From contig JBMNJV010000004.1 of assembly GCA_050951845.1 (NCBI GenBank), positions 310,001 through 374,000 on the forward strand: a DNA stretch of 64,000 nt, read 5' to 3'. The position numbers and the translations under genes were made by a program. This document shows positions 42,606 through 50,908 of the stretch, piece by piece; position 1 is the first letter of the stretch, and every line of letters begins with the position of its first letter. The notes under the pieces are model-generated. The model was not told the DNA's origin. It made no database searches and was given only the letters and a program-made list of their open reading frames with translations. The DNA comes from UBA5436 sp050951845. GTDB lineage: Bacteria > Bacillota > Clostridia > Saccharofermentanales > DTU023.

Positions 42606-42990
42606 TTATTTAACTATATCCTCTGATTGCTATTATATTTTTATAATATTAAATTTTTAATATTATTATCAAATTACTATTAATATTTTTGCGCTGTTCT
42701 GCATTCAGACTAAAAAGTATCTATTTACTAGCTTTAATTTCAAATATTAATTCTAACATCAGATAGAAATACAATACAACTTACCTATGAAAATTTTATG
42801 ATCATACATTTTATTTAACTTTAGGTCATATACTAAAATTCAAAAAGTGACGATTTTAATATATTATGCTAGCATATATATATGTTGCAAATAATAGTTA
42901 TAAATTAAATTCAAAATCGGCATAAAACGAAAGGTAACTAAATATCAGAAAGGATTGCACATATTCAGTGTTTAAGATGAGGCTTTAATT
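42606..42990. other. AT-rich intergenic region
   Basis: About 385 bp, extremely AT-rich, between the murD start and the small lipoprotein-like frame. It should contain the murD promoter. A palindrome TATGCTAGCATA lies near 42866-42877. I see no gene or RNA motif. Confidence 0.4.
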
Positions 42991-43104
42991 ATGCAAGATA
43001 AATTTACAATGATCTTTAAACAAGTAACTATGTTTTATTTGGTTGTTTTTATTATACTTTCTCTGGTTGCTTGTAAAACAAATGTTGCTGTTTATTTCGG
43101 CTGA
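42991..43104 (+). CDS. Possible tiny lipoprotein
   Basis: This 37-codon frame begins MQDKFTMIFKQVTMFYLVV and continues with a hydrophobic stretch ending LSLVAC, a plausible lipobox (LVA-C), then only nine residues. GAGG lies 9 bp before the ATG. The stop codon lies inside the hairpin at 43096-43140. It is opposite in direction to argF and murD. It could be a small peptide gene or chance; the lipobox plus ribosome binding site is the only support. Confidence 0.3.
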   Translation: MQDKFTMIFKQVTMFYLVVFIILSLVACKTNVAVYFG

Positions 43105-43140
43105 TGAAATTTATTTGCAAAGCTTTTTCATCAGCCGAAA
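43096..43140. terminator. Hairpin after argF
   Basis: TTTCGGCTGATGAAA (43095-43109) pairs with TTTCATCAGCCGAAA (43126-43140). It lies 18 bp beyond the argF stop on the minus strand and also at the end of the small plus-strand frame, so it may end both. No clear T-run on either strand. Confidence 0.65.
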
Positions 43141-43158
43141 AACATACAGCCTGGAGAC

Positions 43159-44151
43159 TCAGATTTTATTGATCGTCGCAGCCATTACCGCTTTGATCGT
43201 ATGCATCCGGTTTTCAGCTTGTTGATACACATAAGATTGCTCACCGTTGAATACTTCATCGGTAACTTCCATTTCTTCAATTTCGGTTTTTAAGTAAATC
43301 TCTCTGGCAGTTGCCGTTTCCAAATTATGAAATGCCGGTAAACAATGCATGAAAATTGCATCTTCATGGGCTAAAGCCATCAATTCTTTATTAACCTGAC
43401 AATGAGCTAATTGTTTGATTCTGGGTATCCAGAATTCTTCCGGTTCACCCATTGATACCCAGACATCCGTATAGAGCACATCGGAATCCACAGCAGCTTT
43501 TTGGATATCTTCTTCAAAACACAGTTTGGCACCGGTCTCTTCGGCTATTTTTTGACACTCGGCTATCAATTCCGGTTTAGGATAAAATTCTTTGGGTGCT
43601 GCAATTGTGAAATCCATGCCCATTTTTGCCGCTCCTACCAACAAAGAATTTCCGATATTGTAATGCGCATCGCCTAAATAAACCATTTTCACACCTTTTA
43701 AGCGACCGAACTTCTCCTTAATTGTCATGAAATCAGCCAGAATCTGAGTCGGATGAGCCTCGTTGGTTAATCCGTTCCAGACCGGAACCAGTGCGTTTTC
43801 CGCCAATTCATCAACTATTTTCTGCTCATAGCCACGATAACAGATACCATCATATATTCCGGATAAAATCTTAGCTGTGTCAGCAATACTTTCTTTTACG
43901 CCTAAATGTGAATTGTTTGAGTTAATATAGGTTGAGCCCATACCGAGATCATGAGCAGCAACTTCAAAACTGCATCTGGTACGTGTGCTCGATTTTTCGA
44001 AAATCATGGCTATATTATATTCTTCAAATTCCCGATGCGGAATACGTTTTCGTTTTTTAGCTTTATATTCTACAGCCAATCTCAATAAATATTTAATTTC
44101 TTCAGGTGTAAAATCCATAATTTGGAGAAAATCCCGATTTTTTAAGTTCAT
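43159..44151 (-). CDS. argF: Ornithine carbamoyltransferase
   Basis: This 330-aa enzyme forms citrulline from ornithine and carbamoyl phosphate. Carbamoyl phosphate is bound by SSTRTRCSFE (about 55-64); other landmarks are LTNEAHPTQILADF, the ornithine-loop DVWVSMGE and HCLPAFH (about 271-277). AAGGG precedes the ATG. Last gene of the arginine operon, 100 bp after argD. Confidence 0.95.
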   Translation of the reverse strand: MNLKNRDFLQIMDFTPEEIKYLLRLAVEYKAKKRKRIPHREFEEYNIAMIFEKSSTRTRCSFEVAAHDLGMGSTYINSNNSHLGVKESIADTAKILSGIYDGICYRGYEQKIVDELAENALVPVWNGLTNEAHPTQILADFMTIKEKFGRLKGVKMVYLGDAHYNIGNSLLVGAAKMGMDFTIAAPKEFYPKPELIAECQKIAEETGAKLCFEEDIQKAAVDSDVLYTDVWVSMGEPEEFWIPRIKQLAHCQVNKELMALAHEDAIFMHCLPAFHNLETATAREIYLKTEIEEMEVTDEVFNGEQSYVYQQAENRMHTIKAVMAATINKI

Positions 44152-44251
44152 AGTCAGCCCTTCGTTTCTTTTAGTTTTTTCTATTTGTAATTCTGACTGA
44201 ATTACTATTGTCGGACTTTAAGATGCGAATATCGCTCGATAAATATCCGGC

Positions 44252-45427
44252 TTAAACATTATTTGTTCCGGCACATATCTCTTTAATGATATTGATTGCC
44301 TGTTCCAGAATGCTATGCGGTATATTCAAAGCAGGTAAAAGTCTTACTTTATTTTTGGCAGAAATAACCAGAACTCCTTGTTCCAAGCATTCTTGAATAA
44401 CTTCATTATAATTTCGCTCGACTTCAATTCCCAACATCAAACCTAGTCCGGTCACATTTTTGATACCTTTTGCATTTTTTAACGAATTAATTATAAATTG
44501 TGATTTTTGTTTTACATCGTTTAATAAATTATCATCAATCCTTTGCAGAATATTGATTGCTCCGGCACAACAGACCGGGTTGCCGCCGAAAGTTGAACCG
44601 TGAGTACCGGGTGTTAAAGTGTTCTGAACTCTATCGCCTAAAATTGTGGCACCAAGTGGTAATCCCCCGCCCAAACCTTTTGCCGTAGTTATAATATCCG
44701 GTTTTAAGCCGAAATTCATATAGCCGAATAATTCACCGGTTCGACCATTTCCGGTTTGAACTTCATCAACGATTAGCAGTAAATCATTTTTATTGCAGAA
44801 ATCTGCCACTTGATTAAGATAATCTTGATCAAGCGGATTGACACCACCTTCTCCCTGTACTACTTCAAGCATAATTGCCGCACATTTGTTTTCTTCGGCT
44901 AATTTTTCAATATCAGAGAAAACGTTTGCTCTTGCATAGACAAAACCCGGAGTTTGAGGTGTAAAATCCTGATGAAAAATATCTTGTCCTGTTGCTGCCA
45001 AAGTTGTGATTGTGCGACCGTGAAAACTGTTTTCTAAAGTAATAATTGTAAAATATTCTTTACCTTTTAATTCTGCAGCATATTTACGGGCAACCTTAAT
45101 TGCACATTCATTAGCTTCGGCACCTGAATTTGAAAAGAATACTTTTCGCATGTCGGTTTTATTGCATAACAATTCAGCTAATTTAACCGCAGGTTCAGTA
45201 AAATATAAATTCGAAGTATGTTGAACCTGTTGCAGCTGATTTGTAATTGCGGTGATCCATGCCTGATCGGCAAACCCGAAGGTGTTGACGGCTATTCCGC
45301 CTGACAGATCAATGTATTCCCGATCATTTTCATCATAGACTAAACTGCCCTTACCATATTTGATGACAACCGGAAAACGACTATAGGTATTCGCAATAAA
45401 CTCCTGATCTTTTTGTTTAATATTCAT
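44252..45427 (-). CDS. argD: Acetylornithine aminotransferase
   Basis: This 391-aa class III PLP aminotransferase interconverts N-acetylglutamate semialdehyde and acetylornithine. Seen: SNSGAEANECAIKVARKY, NSFHGRTITTLAATG, IVDEVQTGNGRTG and the PLP lysine in TAKGLGGGLPLGA. Typical length. Ribosome binding site weak (AGAAAG). It lies 34 bp after argB. The family also includes ornithine aminotransferases, but the operon context fixes the role. Confidence 0.94.
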   Translation of the reverse strand: MNIKQKDQEFIANTYSRFPVVIKYGKGSLVYDENDREYIDLSGGIAVNTFGFADQAWITAITNQLQQVQHTSNLYFTEPAVKLAELLCNKTDMRKVFFSNSGAEANECAIKVARKYAAELKGKEYFTIITLENSFHGRTITTLAATGQDIFHQDFTPQTPGFVYARANVFSDIEKLAEENKCAAIMLEVVQGEGGVNPLDQDYLNQVADFCNKNDLLLIVDEVQTGNGRTGELFGYMNFGLKPDIITTAKGLGGGLPLGATILGDRVQNTLTPGTHGSTFGGNPVCCAGAINILQRIDDNLLNDVKQKSQFIINSLKNAKGIKNVTGLGLMLGIEVERNYNEVIQECLEQGVLVISAKNKVRLLPALNIPHSILEQAINIIKEICAGTNNV

Positions 45428-45461
45428 CCTGATTTTCTTTCTGCATTTTATGAAATATCTA

Positions 45462-46322
45462 TTATTTTTCTTTGACGAACATTGTTCCGATTCCGGAATC
45501 GGTCAAAGTTTCAATTAACAATGAATGAGGTACCCTGCCGTCAATGATAAAGACTTTATTTACTCCCCAATGCAATGCATTGGTACAACATTCAACTTTC
45601 GGCAACATACCGCCGGTAATAACTTGATCTGCAACTAATTGTTCAACATCATCCAGAGTGACAACCGGAATTATGCTGGAAGGGTCTTGTTGATCACGTA
45701 AGATCCCGCCAATGTCCGTCATTGTAATCAGACTTTCGGCACCTAATTCACCCGCGATTTTTGCGGCTGCCGTATCGGCATTAATATTGTATGTATTGCC
45801 TTGAGCATCGCAACCGATTGTCGAAATAACCGGAATATATCCTTTTTCAATTACATCCAGAATCGGCCGGACATTTACTTCTTCTATTTTTCCTACATAT
45901 CCTAAACTCGGATCTTTGATGCTGGCTTTAATCATATGACCGTCAATCCCTGAAAGTCCGATTGCTTTGCCGCCTTTGGTATGGATCAGATTAACCAAAT
46001 CTTTATTCACTTTACCCGCCAAAACCATCTGCACTACTCGCATTGTTTCGTCATCGGTAACTCGCAGACCGTTGACGAATTTACTTTGAATGTTCATTCT
46101 GGTTAAAGCTTCATTAATCTCAATGCCTCCTCCGTGAACCAAAACGACTTTTACGCCGATTAAAGATAATAGCACAATATCGTGCATGGTCGAATCAATT
46201 AAGTATTCTTTGATCATTGCATTACCGCCGTATTTGACCACGATAATTTTATTGTTATAGCTTTGAAAATAAGGCAAAGCCTGAACCAGAATATTGGCTC
46301 TTTCTTCATTTGAATAATTCAT
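45462..46322 (-). CDS. argB: Acetylglutamate kinase, arginine-sensitive type
   Basis: This 286-aa amino-acid kinase phosphorylates N-acetylglutamate. It has VVKYGGNAM, LVHGGGIEINEAL and NADTAAAKIAGELGAESLITMTDIGG. The N-terminal extension NEERANILVQALPYFQ matches the mobile helix found in arginine-inhibited, hexameric kinases, so feedback inhibition by arginine is likely; this fits the cyclic pathway with argJ. AAGGG precedes the ATG. Confidence 0.95.
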   Translation of the reverse strand: MNYSNEERANILVQALPYFQSYNNKIIVVKYGGNAMIKEYLIDSTMHDIVLLSLIGVKVVLVHGGGIEINEALTRMNIQSKFVNGLRVTDDETMRVVQMVLAGKVNKDLVNLIHTKGGKAIGLSGIDGHMIKASIKDPSLGYVGKIEEVNVRPILDVIEKGYIPVISTIGCDAQGNTYNINADTAAAKIAGELGAESLITMTDIGGILRDQQDPSSIIPVVTLDDVEQLVADQVITGGMLPKVECCTNALHWGVNKVFIIDGRVPHSLLIETLTDSGIGTMFVKEK

Positions 46323-46434
46323 ATTTCACCCTTATATTTTGTTTATTCTTGAATAATCGATAAACACATCTTACTTTTCTGATTAATTAAATATAATCCG
46401 AAGCAAATCTTAGCTTGTCCTTAAGACAGTCTGA

Positions 46435-47646
46435 TCAAGTGCGGTAATCTCCGTTGATTTTTACGTAATCGTAGGTCAAATCACATCCCCATGCAATGGC
46501 AGCAGCCGAACCTTGGTTCAGGGTTACCAAAATGGTAATTTCATCTTCCAATAAAATCGCTTTTGCCAGTTCTTCGGAAAAGTCTACTCCCATGCTGTTT
46601 TCACAAACAATTATTTCTCCTTGTTTAGATTTGAAAGCAATTTTAATATCGGATAAATCAACTTTCGCTTCACTATTGCCGATTGCCGAAAGAATTCTTC
46701 CCCAATTAGCATCAGCCCCGAAAAACGCTGCTTTGACTAAAGATGAACTGATTACGCTTTTTGCAATTTTACGTGCATCATTTTTGGAAGTGGCACCTGT
46801 TACTTTGCATTCCAACAATTTTGTCGCACCTTCACCGTCTGCCGCAATCATTTTGCTGAAATAAACGGTAATCTTATTCAAGGCTTGAACAAAAATTTCG
46901 TATTCAGGTCCTTGGTCAACAATTTTCCGATTGCCGGCCAAACCGTTGGCCAATATGCAAACCATATCATTGGTTGAAGTATCGCCATCTACACTGATCA
47001 TATTAAAAGAATCTTCAACATCGGTTGCTAAAGCTTTTTGCAGCATTTCCGAACTGATTGCACAATCAGTTGTAATAAATACCAGCATGGTACCCATATT
47101 AGGATGGATCATGCCTGAACCCTTGGCTATACCGCCGATTTTGCATTCAACACCATTGATCTCGAAACTTAATGCAATTTCCTTGAGCCTGAGATCGGTT
47201 GTCATGATAGCTTCAGCTGCTAAATGAGATTTCTCACCCAATTCGTCAATTAAGCGAGGGATATTGTCTGTAAACGGTTTGAGCGGAAGATGTTGACCGA
47301 TAACTCCGGTTGATGCAACAATTATATCTTGCGGGCTGATTTGTAAATGATCTGCCAATATTTGACAAGTTTGGCGAGCTATCATTTCTCCGTCCGAAGT
47401 ACAAGCATTGGCATTTCCGCTGTTACAGATGACAGCTCTTGCCCTGCCGTTTTCTAAATTCTCGCGAGTTAAATATATGGGCGCTGCTTTTACCTGGTTT
47501 TTCGTGTATACTGCCGCCGTTTCCGCCTCAACTTCACTGACGATTAAAGCTAAATCTAATTTGCTGTTATTCTGTCTGATTCCTGCATGGATTCCCGAGG
47601 CTTTGAATCCTTGAGCTGCACAGACACCTTGATCAATAATTTTCAT
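46435..47646 (-). CDS. argJ: Bifunctional ornithine acetyltransferase/N-acetylglutamate synthase
   Basis: This 403-aa ArgJ recycles the acetyl group from acetylornithine to glutamate. The autocleavage site lies in KGSGMIHPNMGTMLVF, with Thr as nucleophile after Gly. It also has GDTSTNDM and the C-terminal GADANWGRILSAIG. Its presence means the pathway is cyclic and no separate argA or argE is needed. AAGGAT precedes the ATG. It is 100 bp after argC. Confidence 0.95.
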   Translation of the reverse strand: MKIIDQGVCAAQGFKASGIHAGIRQNNSKLDLALIVSEVEAETAAVYTKNQVKAAPIYLTRENLENGRARAVICNSGNANACTSDGEMIARQTCQILADHLQISPQDIIVASTGVIGQHLPLKPFTDNIPRLIDELGEKSHLAAEAIMTTDLRLKEIALSFEINGVECKIGGIAKGSGMIHPNMGTMLVFITTDCAISSEMLQKALATDVEDSFNMISVDGDTSTNDMVCILANGLAGNRKIVDQGPEYEIFVQALNKITVYFSKMIAADGEGATKLLECKVTGATSKNDARKIAKSVISSSLVKAAFFGADANWGRILSAIGNSEAKVDLSDIKIAFKSKQGEIIVCENSMGVDFSEELAKAILLEDEITILVTLNQGSAAAIAWGCDLTYDYVKINGDYRT

Positions 47647-47745
47647 TTCTCATCCTTATAATTTTTCAAATATATTTCTTCTAATATTCTTAATTATTTT
47701 TTCTGTATTCCAAATTTTTTTTATTTTCTTTTAAAATTAAAATTG

Positions 47746-48678
47746 CTAAATTTCCAAACCATATGTTTCATCTTTACCTAAAATTAAATTCAAACATTGA
47801 ATTGCGGCTCCCGATGCACCTTTGCCGAGATTATCATAAACGCTCAATAATGAAATTCTATCTGAATTACCTGCTACTGAAATTTGCATACTGTCCATTC
47901 CCTGAAGCTTATTAGCAGAAACAAAACCGTCAACATCCGGAGAATCCGTATAAGAAACGATCGGACCCTGATATTTTCGCTTAAGGACTTCAATTACATC
48001 TTGAATCGTTTTACCGGGAGTCAGCTGTTCTTTAAAAAGCGGTACAGTTAATTGCATGCCGCTATAATAACCGGAAACTATCGGACTGAAATGCGGCAGA
48101 TGCTCAAGTTCGGAAATGGTTTTAACTTCAATCAAATGTTTATGGTATTGTCCTAAAGCATATTGGCGCGGAGAATCGAGTGATTTATCTCTGTCAGAAT
48201 CTTCATACTCGGCAATCATTGCTTTACCGCCACCGCTGTACCCGGTGAGAGAATGAAAACTTAAATATGCTGATTTCGGTAAAATACCCGCTTCAACCAA
48301 CGGATAAATTAAAGCAATAAATCCCGATGCATGACAACCGGGAACGCTGATTCGTTTAGAATTAATGATTTTTGACCGATGCTGATCCGACAGTTCCGGA
48401 AAACCGTAAGCCCAGTCAGAATTTGTGCGATGAGCTGTCGAGGTATCTAAAATAATTGTTTGAGGATTATCAAGTAAAGCAACAGCTTCCCGGGCAGCTT
48501 GATCCGGGAGACATAGAAAAGCCACATCGGCCTGATTAAGAGCTTTTTTTCTGGCAGCTGTATTTTTTCTTTCTGCATCACTTAAGGTTATCAGTTCAAC
48601 ATCAGAATAGTTACTTAACCTTTGATAAATTCTTAGACCGGTAGTTCCAGCCTTTCCGTCAATAAAAATCTTATTCAT
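47746..48678 (-). CDS. argC: N-acetyl-gamma-glutamyl-phosphate reductase, short (type 2) form
   Basis: This 310-aa NADPH-dependent reductase has IFIDGKAGTTGLRIYQRL at the N-terminus and the catalytic cysteine in SVPGCHASGFIALIYPL. Length and the DGKAGTTG start match the short AGPR type 2 rather than the ~345-aa type 1 usual in Firmicutes. AGGTGG precedes the ATG. First gene of argCJBDF, downstream of a pair of ARG-box-like sites. Confidence 0.94.
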   Translation of the reverse strand: MNKIFIDGKAGTTGLRIYQRLSNYSDVELITLSDAERKNTAARKKALNQADVAFLCLPDQAAREAVALLDNPQTIILDTSTAHRTNSDWAYGFPELSDQHRSKIINSKRISVPGCHASGFIALIYPLVEAGILPKSAYLSFHSLTGYSGGGKAMIAEYEDSDRDKSLDSPRQYALGQYHKHLIEVKTISELEHLPHFSPIVSGYYSGMQLTVPLFKEQLTPGKTIQDVIEVLKRKYQGPIVSYTDSPDVDGFVSANKLQGMDSMQISVAGNSDRISLLSVYDNLGKGASGAAIQCLNLILGKDETYGLEI

Positions 48679-48810
48679 AAACCACCTAACAAAATATAAT
48701 GCTTTTTAACATTAACTAAAGAATAATATTAAAAAAACCGTTTAATATAATAGCACATTCGACAAGTTTTACTATAATTAAAAAATTTAATTAATCTTAA
48801 GCATAACGCT

Positions 48811-48848
48811 TTTGCATAATTATTAATTATTATGAATACATATTCTAT
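48811..48848 (-). promoter_or_regulatory. Pair of ARG boxes (ArgR operator) upstream of argC
   Basis: Two 18-bp ARG-box-like sites, TTTGCATAATTATTAATT (48811-48828) and TATGAATACATATTCTAT (48831-48848), are separated by 2 bp, the usual spacing for an ArgR hexamer. They match the TNTGNATWWWWATNCANA consensus with about two and three mismatches. The argC start lies 133 bp away on the minus strand. The rest of 48679-49071 is AT-rich with no gene seen. Confidence 0.65.
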
Positions 48849-49071
48849 ATTAAATAATAAAAATAAGCTATGTATTTTTGTTTTTCAGTGATTTTAAACT
48901 AATTATCGATCGGAATATCCTGTTTTATCCGGATAAATGGCAATTATAGGTTTAAAACAATACAAATATTATTAAAAAGCATTTTCTTATATATATTCAT
49001 TTGCAAATATTAATTGGTATATCTGTTGTTCTATCCAACCGTATATCTATCCGTCAATTATGTAAAAATCC

Positions 49072-49100
49072 TTGCAAAAATTAATTATTTTGATTATTAT
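49072..49100 (+). promoter_or_regulatory. Promoter of tRNA-Leu
   Basis: TTGCAA (49072-49077), a 17-bp spacer, and TATTAT (49095-49100). It lies 20 bp before the mature tRNA 5' end. Confidence 0.7.
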
Positions 49101-49120
49101 TAACTTTGCTTATTATTTAT

Positions 49121-49207
49121 GCGGAAGTGGCGGAATAGGCAGACGCGCTAGCTTCAGGTGCTAGTGATCGCAAGATCGTGCAGGTTCAAGTCCTGTTTTC
49201 CGCACCA
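49121..49207 (+). tRNA. trnL: tRNA-Leu (CAG anticodon)
   Basis: Acceptor GCGGAAG/TTTCCGC (one G-T pair), discriminator A and encoded CCA. Anticodon stem CTAGC/GCTAG with loop TTCAGGT gives anticodon CAG. The variable arm TGATCGCAAGATCGT is long, as in class II tRNAs. Length 87 nt. Single-gene transcript with its own promoter and terminator. Confidence 0.95.
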
Positions 49208-49208
49208 T

Positions 49209-49258
49209 AAAGAATAACCACAAAGAGCTTGGTTCTTTGTGGTTATTCTTTATTTTAT
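49209..49258 (+). terminator. Terminator of tRNA-Leu
   Basis: AAAGAATAACCACAAAGA (49209-49226) pairs perfectly with TCTTTGTGGTTATTCTTT (49234-49251), then ATTTTATT. It starts 2 bp after the tRNA. Confidence 0.9.
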
Positions 49259-49260
49259 TC

Positions 49261-49284
49261 GGATTGCCGGTTTCACGGCAATCC
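49261..49284. terminator. Second hairpin facing the ECF operon
   Basis: GGATTGCCG (49261-49269) pairs with CGGCAATCC (49276-49284). It lies 39 bp after the stop of the minus-strand membrane-protein gene and probably ends that transcript. Confidence 0.6.
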
Positions 49285-49323
49285 CTATTTTATCTCTGAT
49301 AAAATAGTCTTCAGGACAGGTTT

Positions 49324-50163
49324 CTATATATCTTCTTGATCAATCTTGCGTAAGATTGAATCAAATACATCCTCACTTGGTGTAGCTTCACTGTTTTTTA
49401 CTGCTTCTAGCGTTTGCTTTCTGCTGACAGGAGCAGTTTTCGTAACAACAGAGCCTGTCGCTGTTTGCAAAGCCGGAACCAGTTTTGTGCGAATGGCAAA
49501 TATAATGCCGGCTCCGACCATAAGCAACATCGGTATCAGCAACCATAACAGACCTGTATTTTTGTCTTCAGCTATGTTACTCTCGTCCTCCGGAACGAAA
49601 GGTCCGCCAGCAAATACCACAACCTTGTCACCATAGAGTTCAGCGAACAGTTTTGTATACTCGGCAAATATGCTGTCATCTACTTCTACTACAACACGCG
49701 GCTCTCTTCCGCTGTCACCAAAGCCCGGCGCTCCGTCACCTACTCCTGCCCAACCGACACCTAGCGCATAAAACAGTTTGTTTTTTTCTAAATATTCGGA
49801 GGAAATCTCTCTTGAAATCGCTATTAACTCATTATATGAATATTTAGCACTTCCAAAGGAAAGGCCGGAATCGCTTATCAGCATACTGCGAATTTGATTC
49901 TCCGCCGTACCGTCATCTCCTACAAGAAGAACGGTAAGATTGTTTGTACTTCCGTCCGTGCTGTATACAAATCCGACATAATCAGGATACCCGTTTGTTT
50001 CCCAATGTTCATACAGGGCTACGATGTTTTCATAAGTAACATGATTGAGCGATGACTCCTGTACAACAAACTCTGAATTGCCGTCCGAATCAGTTGCTAA
50101 CACCGTCATGGAAAGAGATAAAATACACGTGAGTACTATTAAAAATGTTATTAATTTTTTCAT
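49324..50163 (-). CDS. Signal-peptide membrane protein coupled to an ECF sigma factor
   Basis: This 279-aa protein is not assigned to a family. It has an N-terminal signal peptide (ITFLIVLTCILSLSMTVLA), an extracellular domain (about 25-205), one transmembrane helix (LLWLLIPMLLMVGAGIIFAI, about 208-228) and a cytosolic tail of about 50 residues. The extracellular part has alpha/beta character, with a glycine-rich stretch (GVGWAGVGDGAPGFGDSG). Its start overlaps the ECF sigma gene by 4 bp and has GGAGGTG upstream. The place and topology suit a regulator of the sigma factor, but no zinc anti-sigma motif is seen. Confidence 0.7.
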   Translation of the reverse strand: MKKLITFLIVLTCILSLSMTVLATDSDGNSEFVVQESSLNHVTYENIVALYEHWETNGYPDYVGFVYSTDGSTNNLTVLLVGDDGTAENQIRSMLISDSGLSFGSAKYSYNELIAISREISSEYLEKNKLFYALGVGWAGVGDGAPGFGDSGREPRVVVEVDDSIFAEYTKLFAELYGDKVVVFAGGPFVPEDESNIAEDKNTGLLWLLIPMLLMVGAGIIFAIRTKLVPALQTATGSVVTKTAPVSRKQTLEAVKNSEATPSEDVFDSILRKIDQEDI

Positions 50164-50681
50164 GTTACACCTCCGGATAAAATAGATTGTAATTGTTTAA
50201 TAGCTTTCCGGTATCTCCAAAGAACTGTTCCCAATGGAATATTCATCACTTCGGAAATTTCCCGGAATTTCAGTCCGCCATTAATACGCAAGGACACTAT
50301 TTGACATTCCTGCAAAGGCAGGGTCTTCAAGGCATGATCAATATCCATTTTTGAAGAAAAGTCGTCAAGCGGAAGATACACAATGTTCTCAACACTATCC
50401 CAATTAACATACTGCGGAAACTTTCGCACATGATCAATTGCCAAATTGCGCGCCATCTGGAATAAATATGCACGAGGCTTCCTGATCGGGGGCTTGGGCG
50501 GCGACTTATACAATTTGAAGAAAACTTCCTGTAATATGTCCTCTGATAACGACCTGTCACGCGTAATTCGCAAGATAATCGTATACATCGGTGTCTTTAG
50601 GTGGTTGTAGATATCTTCAAATGCTATCTTATCGCCGCTTTGTAAAGCCATAAGTTTGTTTCTCAAGCTTTCATTATCCAT
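50160..50681 (-). CDS. ECF-type RNA polymerase sigma factor
   Basis: This 173-aa sigma-70 family protein has regions 2 and 4 only. Region 2 spans ILRITRDRSLSEDILQEVFFKLYKS and FQMARNLAIDHVRK. Region 4 is a helix-turn-helix FREISEVMNIPLGTVLWRYRKA near the C-terminus. The ATG at 50681 has AAAGGAG upstream. It is co-translated with the membrane protein that follows. It likely responds to an envelope or extracellular signal. Confidence 0.9.
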   Translation of the reverse strand: MDNESLRNKLMALQSGDKIAFEDIYNHLKTPMYTIILRITRDRSLSEDILQEVFFKLYKSPPKPPIRKPRAYLFQMARNLAIDHVRKFPQYVNWDSVENIVYLPLDDFSSKMDIDHALKTLPLQECQIVSLRINGGLKFREISEVMNIPLGTVLWRYRKAIKQLQSILSGGVT

Positions 50682-50908
50682 GCTTATTTCTCCTTTCACT
50701 AACTATGACGAAAATGAGCTGTGATTTATTGGCAGGACTTAAGTGTTTTTCAAAGCCGGAGCAACAGATAAATAAAAATAGTACAGAAAACGGGCAATAC
50801 TAAACAACTAATCATAGCTTCTTTATATTCGCAATAAGAAAAAGCAGGCTAATTGTAATTATTCAAATCTTATTTTACTTTATATTGTGTTAATGTCGCA
50901 GCATCAAG

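Noticed and set aside
43043..43225. A 60-codon plus-strand frame running into argF
   Set aside because: It reads through the hairpin at 43096-43140 and into the 3' end of argF and has no ribosome binding site. The separate frame at 42991-43104 is better supported.
48679..49071. A small RNA or gene in the AT-rich region before tRNA-Leu
   Set aside because: Apart from the ARG boxes I see only AT-rich sequence, with no stem plus T-run and no frame with a start site.
50700..50908. An ECF-type autoregulated promoter before the sigma gene
   Set aside because: A CGTC is present near 50710 on the minus strand, but no AAC-type -35 is found at the right distance.
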